Part shown: positions 7,727 through 15,761 of the stretch, one piece after another
Position numbering within the stretch: position 1 is the stretch's first letter
Layout of the letters: the number at the start of each line of letters is the position of its first letter
DNA from: Streptomyces sp. NBC_01460
Lineage (GTDB): Bacteria > Actinomycetota > Actinomycetes > Streptomycetales > Streptomycetaceae
Assembly (NCBI RefSeq): GCF_036227405.1
Contig: NZ_CP109473.1
Span: 5,456,001 to 5,520,000, forward strand
Reading direction: 5' to 3'
DNA: 64,000 bases
Translations under genes and position numbers: made by a program
The notes under the pieces: model-generated
The model's input: only the letters and a program-made list of their open reading frames with translations
Database searches by the model: none
Told to the model about the DNA's origin: nothing

Positions 7727-8593
7727 GTGCGCATCGATCTGCACACCCACTCCACCGCTTCCGACGGCACGGACACCCCCGCCGAGCTGGTGGTCAACGC
7801 CGCCGCGGCCGGTCTCGACGTCGTCGCCCTGACCGACCACGACACGGTGGGCGGCCACGGAGAGGCGGCGGCCGCCCTGCCCGAGGGCCTCACCCTCGTC
7901 ACCGGCGCCGAGCTCTCCTGCCGCGTCGACGGCATCGGTCTGCACATGCTGGCCTACCTCTTCGACCCGTCCGAGCCCGAACTGGCCCGTGAGCGCGAGC
8001 TCGTACGGGACGACCGGGTGCCGCGGGCGCAGGCCATGGTGCGCAAGCTCCAGGAGCTGGACGTCCCGATCACCTGGGAGCAGGTCGCGCGGATCGCGGG
8101 GAACGGCTCGGTCGGGCGCCCGCACGTCGCGACCGCACTCGTGGAGCTGGGGGTCGTCGACTCGGTCTCCGACGCCTTCACCCCGGCCTGGCTGGGCAAC
8201 GGCGGCCGCGCGTACGCCGACAAGCACGAGCTCGACCCGCTGGACGCGATCCGGCTGGTCAAGGCCGCGGGCGGCGTCACCGTCTTCGCCCACCCGCTCG
8301 CCGTCAAGCGCGGTGAGGTGGTGTCGGAGTCCGTGATCGCCCGGCTGGCCGCCGCGGGGCTCGACGGCATCGAGGTCGACCACATGGACCACGACGAGCC
8401 CGCCAGGGCCCGGCTGCGGGGTCTCGCCTCCGAGCTGGGACTGCTGCCGACCGGGTCCAGCGACTACCACGGCAGCCGCAAGACGGTCCGGCTCGGGGAG
8501 TACACCACCGACCCCGAGATCTACGGCGAGATCACCCGGCGCGCCACGGGGGCGTTCCCCGTGCCGGGCGCCGGTGGACCCGTCCCCGCGTAA
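7727..8593 (+). CDS. PHP-domain phosphoesterase (YciV/RNase AM-like)
   Basis: 288 aa from GTG 7727 with GGAG six bases upstream. The PHP metal-binding residues are in order: HTH near the N-terminus (IDLHTHSTASDGTDTP), ALTDHDT (about residue 33), a Glu in GAELSC, then a C-terminal His in FAHP and the final SSDYHG. This N-terminus (RIDLHTHS-xSDG) is typical of the TrpH/YciV group, known in enterobacteria as a 5'-3' exonuclease acting on short RNAs and on 3',5'-bisphosphonucleotides. A 3',5'-nucleotide phosphatase or RNA end-trimming role is likely. TATCCT at 7680-7685 may be its -10 box. Confidence 0.85.
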   Translation: MRIDLHTHSTASDGTDTPAELVVNAAAAGLDVVALTDHDTVGGHGEAAAALPEGLTLVTGAELSCRVDGIGLHMLAYLFDPSEPELARERELVRDDRVPRAQAMVRKLQELDVPITWEQVARIAGNGSVGRPHVATALVELGVVDSVSDAFTPAWLGNGGRAYADKHELDPLDAIRLVKAAGGVTVFAHPLAVKRGEVVSESVIARLAAAGLDGIEVDHMDHDEPARARLRGLASELGLLPTGSSDYHGSRKTVRLGEYTTDPEIYGEITRRATGAFPVPGAGGPVPA

Positions 8594-8706
8594 CGGGGCT
8601 CTCCTTCCCCTCTTCTCCGTCGCACCCCCACGCGGCCGGGCGTCCCCTTGACGCGCCGGCGCGCGCGTTCCCCTGTTCGGCCCGCTCTTCTCTCGCAAGG
8701 CTCACC

Positions 8707-9312
8707 GTGTTCGACATCGCTGTCTTCGGATCCCTCTTCCTCACCCTTTTCGTGATCATGGATCCGCCCGGAATCACCCCGATCTTCCTGGCCCTCACCG
8801 CGGGCCGCCCCGCCAAGGTGCAGCGCAGGATGGCCCTCCAGGCCGTCGCCGTCGCGTTCGGCGTGATCGCCGTCTTCGGCCTCCTGGGCCAGCAGATCCT
8901 CGACTACCTGCATGTCTCCGTCCCCGCGCTGATGATCGCGGGCGGGCTGCTCCTGCTGCTCATCGCGCTCGACCTGCTGACCGGCAAGACGGACGAGCCG
9001 ACGCAGACCAAGGACGTCAACGTCGCCCTCGTGCCGCTCGGCATGCCGCTGCTCGCCGGGCCCGGCGCGATCGTCTCCGTGATCCTCGCGGTGCAGCACG
9101 CCGACGGCGTGGGTGGCCAGATCTCGGTCTGGACGGCGATCCTCGCCATGCACGTCGTGCTCTGGCTGACCATGCGTTACTCGCTGGTGATCATCCGGAT
9201 CATCAGGGACGGCGGCGTCGTGCTGGTGACCCGGCTCGCCGGAATGATGCTCTCGGCCATCGCCGTGCAGCAGATCATCAACGGCGTCACCCAGGTCATC
9301 CAGAACGCCTGA
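8707..9312 (+). CDS. MarC/UPF0056 family membrane protein
   Basis: 201 aa, six predicted membrane helices. GTG start; the N-terminal helix continues into the family motif MDPPGITPIFLALT (about residues 18-31), and the second half repeats the pattern with PLGMPLLAGPGAIVSVIL, the internal duplication characteristic of MarC. Despite its name, MarC is not a proven drug transporter and its substrate is unknown. It stands 113 nt after the PHP gene and is closed by a strong terminator, so it is the last gene of that unit or is monocistronic. Confidence 0.88.
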   Translation: MFDIAVFGSLFLTLFVIMDPPGITPIFLALTAGRPAKVQRRMALQAVAVAFGVIAVFGLLGQQILDYLHVSVPALMIAGGLLLLLIALDLLTGKTDEPTQTKDVNVALVPLGMPLLAGPGAIVSVILAVQHADGVGGQISVWTAILAMHVVLWLTMRYSLVIIRIIRDGGVVLVTRLAGMMLSAIAVQQIINGVTQVIQNA

Positions 9313-9330
9313 TCCGGCCCCGGACGCCAC

Positions 9331-9365
9331 AGCGCCCCCGCACGGGCCTTCCGTGCGGGGGCGCT
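9331..9365 (+). terminator. Intrinsic terminator after marC-like gene
   Basis: Perfect 15-bp stem AGCGCCCCCGCACGG (9331-9345) / CCGTGCGGGGGCGCT (9351-9365) with a 5-nt loop, followed by the pyrimidine-rich tcgtctttcttc. It also lies just past the end of the minus-strand small gene at 9424 and could serve both strands. Confidence 0.85.
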
Positions 9366-9423
9366 TCGTCTTTCTTCAGCTCGTCATGCGCTCGGGGTCA
9401 GCGACGAAAAGCACTGCGAGGTG

Positions 9424-9576
9424 TTATGAAGCCGACGTGTCGGCCGGCCGGATGTAGATGCGCTGACCCATTGCCGCGGCCTGCTGCACGATCCGGTTGA
9501 CGGAGGCGGCGTCCACGACGGTGCTGTCCACGGCGGTACCGTCGACATCGTCGAGTCGCATGATCTCGAAGCGCAT
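9424..9576 (-). CDS. Conserved small protein (50 aa)
   Basis: 50 aa from ATG 9574-9576, preceded on the minus strand by GAAGGGA at the right distance; the longer frame reaching 9711 lacks such a site. It opens MRFEIMRLDDVDGT, has a short helix with VNRIVQQAAAMGQRIYI and ends RPADTSAS. I recognise it as a small protein conserved in Streptomyces but know no function. The core could form a beta-alpha-beta unit. Its leader (9577-9720) is about 140 nt and AT-rich at its upstream end. Confidence 0.7.
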   Translation of the reverse strand: MRFEIMRLDDVDGTAVDSTVVDAASVNRIVQQAAAMGQRIYIRPADTSAS

Positions 9577-9786
9577 ACGGCTTCCCTTCGTCTGATCCTC
9601 CTGCTGGAGAACTACTGGGAGGACGGGCTGGCCGTCCGCAAGGATGGGGAGCGCAAGGCGTCTGCGTCTCGCGCTCCACAGGGGGTACAACGACTTGCCT
9701 ACCGCAAACATTCCCTACGCTAAGGAAATTTTTTGGATGTCTAAGTACCCGTCGGTCACCGGCCATACGCAGACGATGAGGCCCGC

Positions 9787-10698
9787 ATGAGTCACGCGGA
9801 CCCGCGGACGGACGACGAGTCCGGCATCCGCGAACAGCTGGACCGCACCAACGAGCTGCTCCAGCGCGTCCTCGCCGAGGTGTCGAAGACCCCCTCCACC
9901 CATGCGATCTTCGTGGACGCGGGCTACGTCTACGCGGCGGCCGGGCTCCTCGTCACGGGCACCGAGGACCGCCGGTCCTTCGACCTGGACGCCGAGGGGC
10001 TGATCGAGGCCTTCATCGACAAGGCCCGTACGATCTTCGCCGACAGCAGGCTGCTGCGCGTGTACTGGTACGACGGGGCCAGGCGCCGGATCCACACCGT
10101 GGAGCAGCAGTCCATCGCCGAACTCCCCGACGTCAAGGTCAGGCTGGGCAATCTCAACGCCAACAACCAGCAGAAGGGCGTCGACTCACTCATCCGCACC
10201 GACCTCGAGTCGCTCGCACGGCACCGCGCCATCAGTGACGCGGCGCTCGTCGGCGGCGACGAGGACCTGGTCTCGGCCGTGGAGGCCGCCCAGGGCTACG
10301 GCGCCCGGGTGCACCTCTGGGGCATCGAGGCCGGCGAGGGCCGCAACCAGGCCGAGCCGCTGCTCTGGGAGGTCGACAGCCAGCGCACCTTCGACCTCGA
10401 CTTCTGCCGCCCCTACGTGACCCGGCGCTCCGTGACGATGTACGAGGACGACAGCCCCGCGCCCGCACGCGAGGACGTGCGGTTCGTCGGTGCCCAGATC
10501 GCCGCGGGCTGGCTCTCGACGCGCGGCCGTGAGGCTCTCGCCGACCTGCTGCCCGGACACCCCTACCTCCCGGGCTCCGTCGACCAGGACCTGCTCGTCG
10601 AGGCCGAACGGCTCCTCCAGCACTCACTGCGCGGCCACGCCCACCTGCGCCGGGCGCTGCGCGACGGTTTCTGGCAGCACCTGCAGGCGCAGTACTGA
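9787..10698 (+). CDS. NYN-domain (PIN-like) predicted RNase
   Basis: 303 aa. After about 35 residues of N-terminal coiled helix (IREQLDRTNELLQRVLAEV) the NYN domain starts with HAIFVDAGYVYAA; the first catalytic Asp sits in FVDAG. Further acidic sites are in YDGARR, KGVDSLIRTDL and GGDEDLVSAVEAA, the arrangement of LabA/DUF88-type NYN proteins that cut RNA with Mg2+. The C-terminal third (from about residue 220) is an added helical domain like those found behind NYN in actinobacteria. ATG with GAGG upstream. RNA target unknown. Confidence 0.82.
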   Translation: MSHADPRTDDESGIREQLDRTNELLQRVLAEVSKTPSTHAIFVDAGYVYAAAGLLVTGTEDRRSFDLDAEGLIEAFIDKARTIFADSRLLRVYWYDGARRRIHTVEQQSIAELPDVKVRLGNLNANNQQKGVDSLIRTDLESLARHRAISDAALVGGDEDLVSAVEAAQGYGARVHLWGIEAGEGRNQAEPLLWEVDSQRTFDLDFCRPYVTRRSVTMYEDDSPAPAREDVRFVGAQIAAGWLSTRGREALADLLPGHPYLPGSVDQDLLVEAERLLQHSLRGHAHLRRALRDGFWQHLQAQY

Positions 10699-10716
10699 CA
10701 CCGGCGGTCCCGGTGG

Positions 10717-10746
10717 ACGGGCCGGCCCGCGGGTGGGCCGGCCCGT
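10717..10746. terminator. Bidirectional terminator
   Basis: Perfect 12-bp stem ACGGGCCGGCCC (10717-10728) / GGGCCGGCCCGT (10735-10746) with a 6-nt loop between the convergent NYN and alpha/beta-hydrolase genes. Confidence 0.75.
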
Positions 10747-10757
10747 GCGGACGGACG

Positions 10758-11612
10758 TCAGACGCCCTTCCAGAACGAGACGAGTGCGGCCGCGGTCTCC
10801 ACGGGACGGGCCGTGTTGGGGGAGTGCTCGGCGCCCCCGATCACGGTCCGGCAGGCACCCAGCCGTTCGGCCATCGCGTCGAGCAGCGGCACCGGCCAGA
10901 CGTCGTCGCGCTCGCCCGAGATCACGTGCACGGGAAGGCGCAGCGCGGCCAGTTCGGCCACCCGGTCCGGCTCGCACGACAACTGGGCGCCCGTGGCGGT
11001 CAGCTGCGCCGGGTCGTGGCGCAGCCAGCGCCGGCGCAGGTCCTCGCCGTCGCCGGTGTCCGCGTCCTCGGGCGGGTCCATCGCCCGCATCATCCGCCAC
11101 ACCTCGTCCATGCTCCAGCGGCCCACCGCGTCCCCGAGGAGCCGCGCCTTGTTCTGCTGTGCCGGGTCGATCTCGGCGGGCCCGGACGACATCAGGGTCA
11201 GTGAACGGAAGGGCGCGGCGTCCATGAGCACCGCGGCGCGGGCGATCTGACCGCCCAGGGAGTGGCCGAGCAGATGGAGGCCGCCGGGGAGCCCGGCATC
11301 GTCGGCGGAGGCCGCCTGGGCCAGCACGTCGCGGGCCAACTCCGCCTGTGCGTAGGACTCCTGACGACCCGTCCCCTCCGTCTCGTACTGTCCTCGGCCG
11401 TCGACGGACAGCACCCGGAAACCGGCCTCGGCCAGCGGTTCGAGCAGCGCGATGAAGTCCTCCTTGCTGCCGGTGTACCCGGGCAGCAGGAGAGCGGTGG
11501 AGTGGGCACCGGAGGGCGGCGCCGCGTCCAGCACGGCGAAGTCCCCGCGCTCGGTACGCAGTACACGGGCACGGGCACAGGAGGGCGGGGTGAAGGTGGG
11601 CGGCCTGCTCAT
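10758..11612 (-). CDS. Alpha/beta hydrolase
   Basis: 284 aa, no signal peptide. Oxyanion-hole strand LLLPGYTGSKEDF (about residues 41-53), nucleophile elbow GHSLGGQ (Ser about 116), an acid residue in the SGERDDVWP segment and catalytic His in GAEHSPN near the end. It resembles cytosolic serine esterases/lipases of the AB_hydrolase_6 type; the substrate is unknown. On the minus strand TACGCT (11620-11625) is seven bases from the ATG with no ribosome site, so a leaderless transcript is likely. Confidence 0.85.
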   Translation of the reverse strand: MSRPPTFTPPSCARARVLRTERGDFAVLDAAPPSGAHSTALLLPGYTGSKEDFIALLEPLAEAGFRVLSVDGRGQYETEGTGRQESYAQAELARDVLAQAASADDAGLPGGLHLLGHSLGGQIARAAVLMDAAPFRSLTLMSSGPAEIDPAQQNKARLLGDAVGRWSMDEVWRMMRAMDPPEDADTGDGEDLRRRWLRHDPAQLTATGAQLSCEPDRVAELAALRLPVHVISGERDDVWPVPLLDAMAERLGACRTVIGGAEHSPNTARPVETAAALVSFWKGV

Positions 11613-11655
11613 GGGGCCGAGCGTATCGCCGGGTGCCCCGACGCGCCCGGGCAGA

Positions 11656-11698
11656 CGTACGGCCCCGGCCCCCGCGAGGCGGGAACCGGGGCCGTACG
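11656..11698 (-). terminator. Terminator of the DEAD-box helicase gene
   Basis: Perfect 13-bp arms CGTACGGCCCCGG (11656-11668) and CCGGGGCCGTACG (11686-11698) with a 17-nt loop, 20 nt past the helicase stop codon on the minus strand. Confidence 0.75.
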
Positions 11699-11718
11699 GA
11701 GGTGGCTGCGGCCGGTGA

Positions 11719-13779
11719 TCAGCCCTCGGCCGACTCGGCGGCGGCGGCCGCGCGGGAGCGACGCCTGCGCGGCTTCGCGGGCGCCTCGCCGTCCGTCACG
11801 GCCTCGGCGACCGTGACGGCCTCCGCCGTGTCGGCGGCCGCGGCGCGCGGCCGGCGACGGCGCGGCTTTGCCTCCACGGCGTCCTCGGAGGCGACCGCGG
11901 TGGTGGCCACGGCCTCCGCCTTCGGCTTCGCGGCGGCGCGGGGACGCCGGCGCTTGGTCTCGGTCACGGGCTCCGAGACCGGCGCGATCTGGAAGTCGAC
12001 CTCGTCGGCCGGCTTCACGACCCGGGTGCGGCGGCGCGGCTTGGTGGCCACGGGCTCCGCGGCCACCGGGGCGATCGCCACGGTCTGGAAGTCGACCACG
12101 GGCTCGGCCGCCGGCACGGACGCCAGGGGCTTCGTGGCCGTGGCGCGGGCACGACGGCGGCGCGGCTTGGCCTCCGCGGCCGGCTCGGCCTCGGGAGCGG
12201 GAGCGGGCTCGGCGACGACCACCGGTGCCTCGGCGACGACGACCGGGGCGGCGGCCTCGGCGACGGCCACCGCCGCCTCGGTGACGGCGGCGCGGGTACG
12301 GCGCCGACGGCGCGGGGTGCGCGGCTCCGTCGACTCCTCGACGGCCGACTCGGCGGCCGGCGCGGGCACGGTGACGGCTGCGGCGGCCTCGTCGGCGGCG
12401 CTGCCGGCCCGCGTGCGACGACGCTGACGCGGCGTGCGCGGCGGGCGCTCCTCGCGGGGGGCCGGGGCGGAGGCGGCGGACTTGCGGCCGCGGCCGCCGG
12501 TCTCGCCGAGGTCCTCGATCTCCTCCGCGCGCAGACCCGCACGGGTCCGCTCGGTGCGCGGCAGGACACCCTTGGTGCCGGCCGGGATGTTGAGCTCCTC
12601 GTACAGGTGCGGGGACGTGGAGTACGTCTCCGGCGGGTCCGGGAACTTCAGGTCCAGAGCCTTGTTGATCAGCTGCCAGCGCGGGATGTCGTCCCAGTCG
12701 ACCAGCGTGATCGCGATGCCCTTGGCACCCGCGCGGCCGGTACGGCCGATGCGGTGGAGGTAGGTCTTCTCGTCTTCCGGCGACTGGTAGTTGATGACAT
12801 GGGTCACACCCTCGACGTCGATGCCGCGCGCGGCGACGTCGGTGCAGACGAGGACGTCCACCTTGCCGTTGCGGAAGGCGCGCAGCGCCTGCTCACGGGC
12901 GCCCTGGCCGAGGTCGCCGTGGACCGCGCCGGAGGCGAATCCGCGCTTCTCCAGCTGCTCCGCGATGTCGGCGGCCGTCCGCTTCGTGCGGCAGAAGATC
13001 ATCGCCAGCCCGCGGCCCTCGGCCTGCAGGATGCGGGAGACCATCTCCGGCTTGTCCATGTTGTGCGCGCGGTAGACGTGCTGGACCGTGTTCTTCACGG
13101 TCGTGCCCTCGTCGTCGGGCGAGGTGGCGTTGATGTGCGTGGGCTGCGACATGTAGCGGCGGGCGAGGCTGATCACGGCACCGGGCATGGTGGCCGAGAA
13201 GAGCATCGTCTGGCGCTTCGGCGGCAGCATGGTGATGATGCGCTCGACATCGGGCAGGAAGCCCAGGTCGAGCATCTCGTCGGCCTCGTCCAGGACGAGG
13301 ACACGGATGTGCGAGAGGTCGAGCTTGCGCTGGCCCGCCAGGTCGAGCAGTCGGCCCGGGGTGCCGACGACCACGTCGACGCCCTTCTTGAGGGCCTCGA
13401 CCTGGGGCTCGTACGCGCGGCCGCCGTAGATCGCGAGAACGCGGACGTTACGGGCCTTGCCCGCGGTCAGGAGGTCGTTGGTGACCTGCTGGCAGAGCTC
13501 ACGGGTGGGGACGACGATCAGGGCCTGCGGCGCGTCGGTCAGCTTCTCGGGCGCGGCCCGGCCGGCCTCGACGTCGGCGGGGACGGTCACGCGCTCGAGG
13601 AGCGGGAGTCCGAAGCCGAGCGTCTTGCCGGTGCCGGTCTTGGCCTGGCCGATGACGTCGGAGCCGGAGAGCGCTACCGGGAGGGTCATCTCCTGGATGG
13701 GGAAGGGGGACGTGATGCCGACCGCCTCGAGGGCTTCGGCCGTCTCGGTAAGGATTCCGAGGTCGCGGAAGGTAGTCAG
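11719..13779 (-). CDS. DEAD-box ATP-dependent RNA helicase with Arg-rich repeat tail, apparent CTG start
   Basis: 686 aa if it starts at CTG 13777-13779. From there it reads TTFRDLGILTETAEALEAVG then FPIQE, the Q-motif region that DEAD-box proteins need; the first in-frame ATG (13687-13689) would remove it. GAAGAGG lies seven bases before the CTG, and no ATG, GTG or TTG occurs between it and the upstream in-frame stop. Motifs follow in order: AKTGTGKT, PTRE, DEAD (VLDEADEMLD), SAT, HRIGRTGRAG. The last 250 residues are an Ala/Glu/Val-rich tail with seven basic patches of the RRRRxRA type, probably RNA-binding. Likely role: rRNA maturation or cold-stress RNA remodelling. Confidence 0.88.
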   Translation of the reverse strand: MTTFRDLGILTETAEALEAVGITSPFPIQEMTLPVALSGSDVIGQAKTGTGKTLGFGLPLLERVTVPADVEAGRAAPEKLTDAPQALIVVPTRELCQQVTNDLLTAGKARNVRVLAIYGGRAYEPQVEALKKGVDVVVGTPGRLLDLAGQRKLDLSHIRVLVLDEADEMLDLGFLPDVERIITMLPPKRQTMLFSATMPGAVISLARRYMSQPTHINATSPDDEGTTVKNTVQHVYRAHNMDKPEMVSRILQAEGRGLAMIFCRTKRTAADIAEQLEKRGFASGAVHGDLGQGAREQALRAFRNGKVDVLVCTDVAARGIDVEGVTHVINYQSPEDEKTYLHRIGRTGRAGAKGIAITLVDWDDIPRWQLINKALDLKFPDPPETYSTSPHLYEELNIPAGTKGVLPRTERTRAGLRAEEIEDLGETGGRGRKSAASAPAPREERPPRTPRQRRRTRAGSAADEAAAAVTVPAPAAESAVEESTEPRTPRRRRRTRAAVTEAAVAVAEAAAPVVVAEAPVVVAEPAPAPEAEPAAEAKPRRRRARATATKPLASVPAAEPVVDFQTVAIAPVAAEPVATKPRRRTRVVKPADEVDFQIAPVSEPVTETKRRRPRAAAKPKAEAVATTAVASEDAVEAKPRRRRPRAAAADTAEAVTVAEAVTDGEAPAKPRRRRSRAAAAAESAEG

Positions 13780-14162
13780 GGTGCTGCCTCTTCTGTGAGA
13801 CGCGGCCCGAGGCGAACGCTGGGGGTCGTACCGTGCCGGGGTTGGTCATCCGGCCGTTATGGGCCGGGTGGCGCGGGACCACTGCCGTCGCTCGAGCGCT
13901 CGTGCCGCTGAGGGGGCCCCTCATCTGCGGTCGTACGTGGTGTACGCCCCGCGTGGAGGGCTGTCGGGTCGGAGCCGATCGGGCCACCGACCGGGCATCC
14001 TCATTCAAGGTCGCGCTCCTGGCACACCAAAATGCTCAGCAAGCGCAATACCACTGTACCCCGGATTCGCGCATGCGTGTTGGGCGAATTCATCGGAACG
14101 GTGTGATGTCTCCTGGTGACCAGGCCCTTCGGTCCCCCTCGGAGCGGGCTATTCTGCGCTCC
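13780..14162. other. 383-nt divergent intergenic region
   Basis: No credible coding frame. It holds the leader and promoter of the DEAD-box gene (minus) and the promoter of the ferritin-like gene (plus). The plus-strand -10-like TATTCT (14150-14155) ends seven bases before the ATG at 14163. An imperfect palindrome CCTGG-tga-CCAGG (14112-14124) lies near the -35 position. A minus-strand TACAGT around 14054-14059 could be the helicase -10 box, which would give it a leader of roughly 270 nt. Confidence 0.45.
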
Positions 14163-14909
14163 ATGGAGACGCCTGACAACGCCACTGAAGCATCCGCCGA
14201 AGCGCCCGCACCGACCGGAATCGCCGCCCAGGACTGGGCCACCGCGTCCGCCGACCCGCAGTACCACGCCGCGGTCGTGGACCTCCTCGGCGCGCTCGCC
14301 TACGGGGAGCTCGCGGCCTTCGAGCGTCTCGCGGAGGATGCCAAACTCGCGCCGACACTCGGTGACAAGGCCGCCCTGGCGAAGATGGCGTCCGCCGAAT
14401 TCCACCACTTCGAGCAGCTGACCGACCGCCTCACGGCCGTCGAGGAGTCGCCCACCGCGGCCATGGAGCCGTTCGCCAAGCCGCTGGACGAGTTCCACCG
14501 CCAGACGGCCCCGTCCGACTGGCTGGAAGGGCTGGTCAAGGCGTACGTCGGTGACTCGATCGCCAGTGACTTCTACCGGGAGATCGCCGCCCGCCTGGAC
14601 ACGGACACGCGCTCCCTGGTCCTCTCCGTGCTCGACGACACGGGGCACGGGAACTTCGCGGTGGAGAAGGTACGGGCCGCCATCGAGGCGGAACCCAGGG
14701 TCGGCGGCAGGCTCGCGCTCTGGGCGCGCAGGCTGATGGGCGAGGCGCTCTCGCAGGCCCAGCGGGTGGTCGCCGACCGCGACGCCCTCTCGACGATGCT
14801 CGTGGGCGGCGTCGCGGACGGCTTCGACCTCGCCGAGGTCGGCAGGATGTTCTCCCGGATCACCGAGGCGCACACCAAGCGGATGGCCGCGCTCGGTCTC
14901 GCGGCCTGA
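14163..14909 (+). CDS. Ferritin-like fold protein (MiaE-like family)
   Basis: 248 aa, all-helical. The four-helix-bundle pattern is visible: LLGALAYGELAAFERLAEDA (about residues 41-60) supplies the first Glu, AEFHHFEQL (about 78-86) the EXXH-type site, and later helices carry DSIASDFYREIA and DTGHGNFAVEKV. This matches the actinobacterial ferritin-like family related to tRNA-2-methylthio-ADMA hydroxylase MiaE; whether this member binds iron or modifies tRNA is unknown. The start is fixed by a leaderless-type -10 box (TATTCT) seven bases upstream. Divergent from the RNA helicase gene, which would fit an RNA-related role. Confidence 0.72.
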   Translation: METPDNATEASAEAPAPTGIAAQDWATASADPQYHAAVVDLLGALAYGELAAFERLAEDAKLAPTLGDKAALAKMASAEFHHFEQLTDRLTAVEESPTAAMEPFAKPLDEFHRQTAPSDWLEGLVKAYVGDSIASDFYREIAARLDTDTRSLVLSVLDDTGHGNFAVEKVRAAIEAEPRVGGRLALWARRLMGEALSQAQRVVADRDALSTMLVGGVADGFDLAEVGRMFSRITEAHTKRMAALGLAA

Positions 14910-14927
14910 GCGGACCGGCGGCGGGTC

Positions 14928-15200
14928 CTACTGGACCGCGGCCGACCGCACCCGGCGGCCGCCCCGCGGGCGGATCAGCAGGGACAGGGTCACCGCCCCG
15001 ACCAGGACGGCGCCCAGGGGCGTCGCCAGGACATGGCCGGAGCCCAGCGTCGAATGCGTCAGATAGGCACCGAACAGGGCGCCCAGCCCGCCCGTGACGA
15101 ACACCACGCGGGAGGACGGGAGCCGGCCGTGCAGCGTGTGGAGCGCGACCCAGGACAGGGCGAGTCCGAGCACGACGGAGCTGATGGATTCCCAGAGCAC
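14928..15200 (-). CDS. Small integral membrane protein
   Basis: 90 aa, three hydrophobic segments (about residues 5-22, 32-50 and 59-77) separated by short polar loops, with a basic C-terminus (RPRGGRRVRSA). GTG start 15198-15200 with GAGGTGA upstream. No family recognised. The 3' end is 18 nt from the convergent ferritin-like gene. Confidence 0.6.
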   Translation of the reverse strand: MLWESISSVVLGLALSWVALHTLHGRLPSSRVVFVTGGLGALFGAYLTHSTLGSGHVLATPLGAVLVGAVTLSLLIRPRGGRRVRSAAVQ

Positions 15201-15341
15201 AGAGGGGTCACCTCGCTTGATGGCGCTGCGGTCGGTCGGTCGTAGGCCGTCTTACCCGGGGCCTGCGGAACACAACCCTCCTCCGCTCTCGGTGAACCCC
15301 ACCGAGGGACGGACCGGAAGCAGGTCCGGAGGGGAAGAGGC

Positions 15342-15373
15342 GGAGGCCCGGCGGATGATTCCGCCGGGCCTCC
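15342..15373 (-). terminator. Terminator downstream of the DUF3107 gene
   Basis: Perfect 13-bp stem GGAGGCCCGGCGG (15342-15354) / CCGCCGGGCCTCC (15361-15373), 6-nt loop, extended by AGAGG/CCTCT outside one mismatch. It ends the minus-strand DUF3107 transcript. Confidence 0.8.
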
Positions 15374-15397
15374 ACCTCTGCTGCCGCGTCGCGCGGG

Positions 15398-15625
15398 CTA
15401 CAGCGCGCCGAATCCCACCCGCCGGGTGCTGGGCTCACCGATCTCCACGTAGGCGATCCGGTCGGCCGGCACCAGGACCTTGCGGCCCTTGTCGTCCGTG
15501 AGGCTGAGCAGCTGCGCCTTGCCGCTGAGCGCCTCGCCGACCGCGCTCTCGACCTCTTCGGCGGAAAGTCCGCTCTCCAGAACGATCTCGCGGGGCGTGT
15601 GCTGCACCCCGATCTTGACCTCCAC
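15398..15625 (-). CDS. DUF3107 family protein
   Basis: 75 aa from GTG 15623-15625 with GGAGGGA upstream. The sequence is nearly all conserved family core: VEVKIGVQHTPREIVLESGL, AVGEALSGKAQLLSLTDDKG and DRIAYVEIGEP, ending GFGAL. DUF3107 proteins are short, strictly actinobacterial and of unknown function; the fold looks like beta-beta-alpha-beta-beta. It lies downstream of the tetR gene on the same strand, 136 nt away, so the two may be co-transcribed. Confidence 0.88.
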   Translation of the reverse strand: MEVKIGVQHTPREIVLESGLSAEEVESAVGEALSGKAQLLSLTDDKGRKVLVPADRIAYVEIGEPSTRRVGFGAL

Positions 15626-15761
15626 GGCTATGTCCCTCCGACGGTCCGTCTCTGCGCGGTGAACCGCGCCGTACGCAGCACACATTAGCCCGGTGAAGGG
15701 ACGGACCACGGGTCGACCGGCAACGCCCGCAGCGAACACCGGGCCTCGCGCCCGCCGGGGC

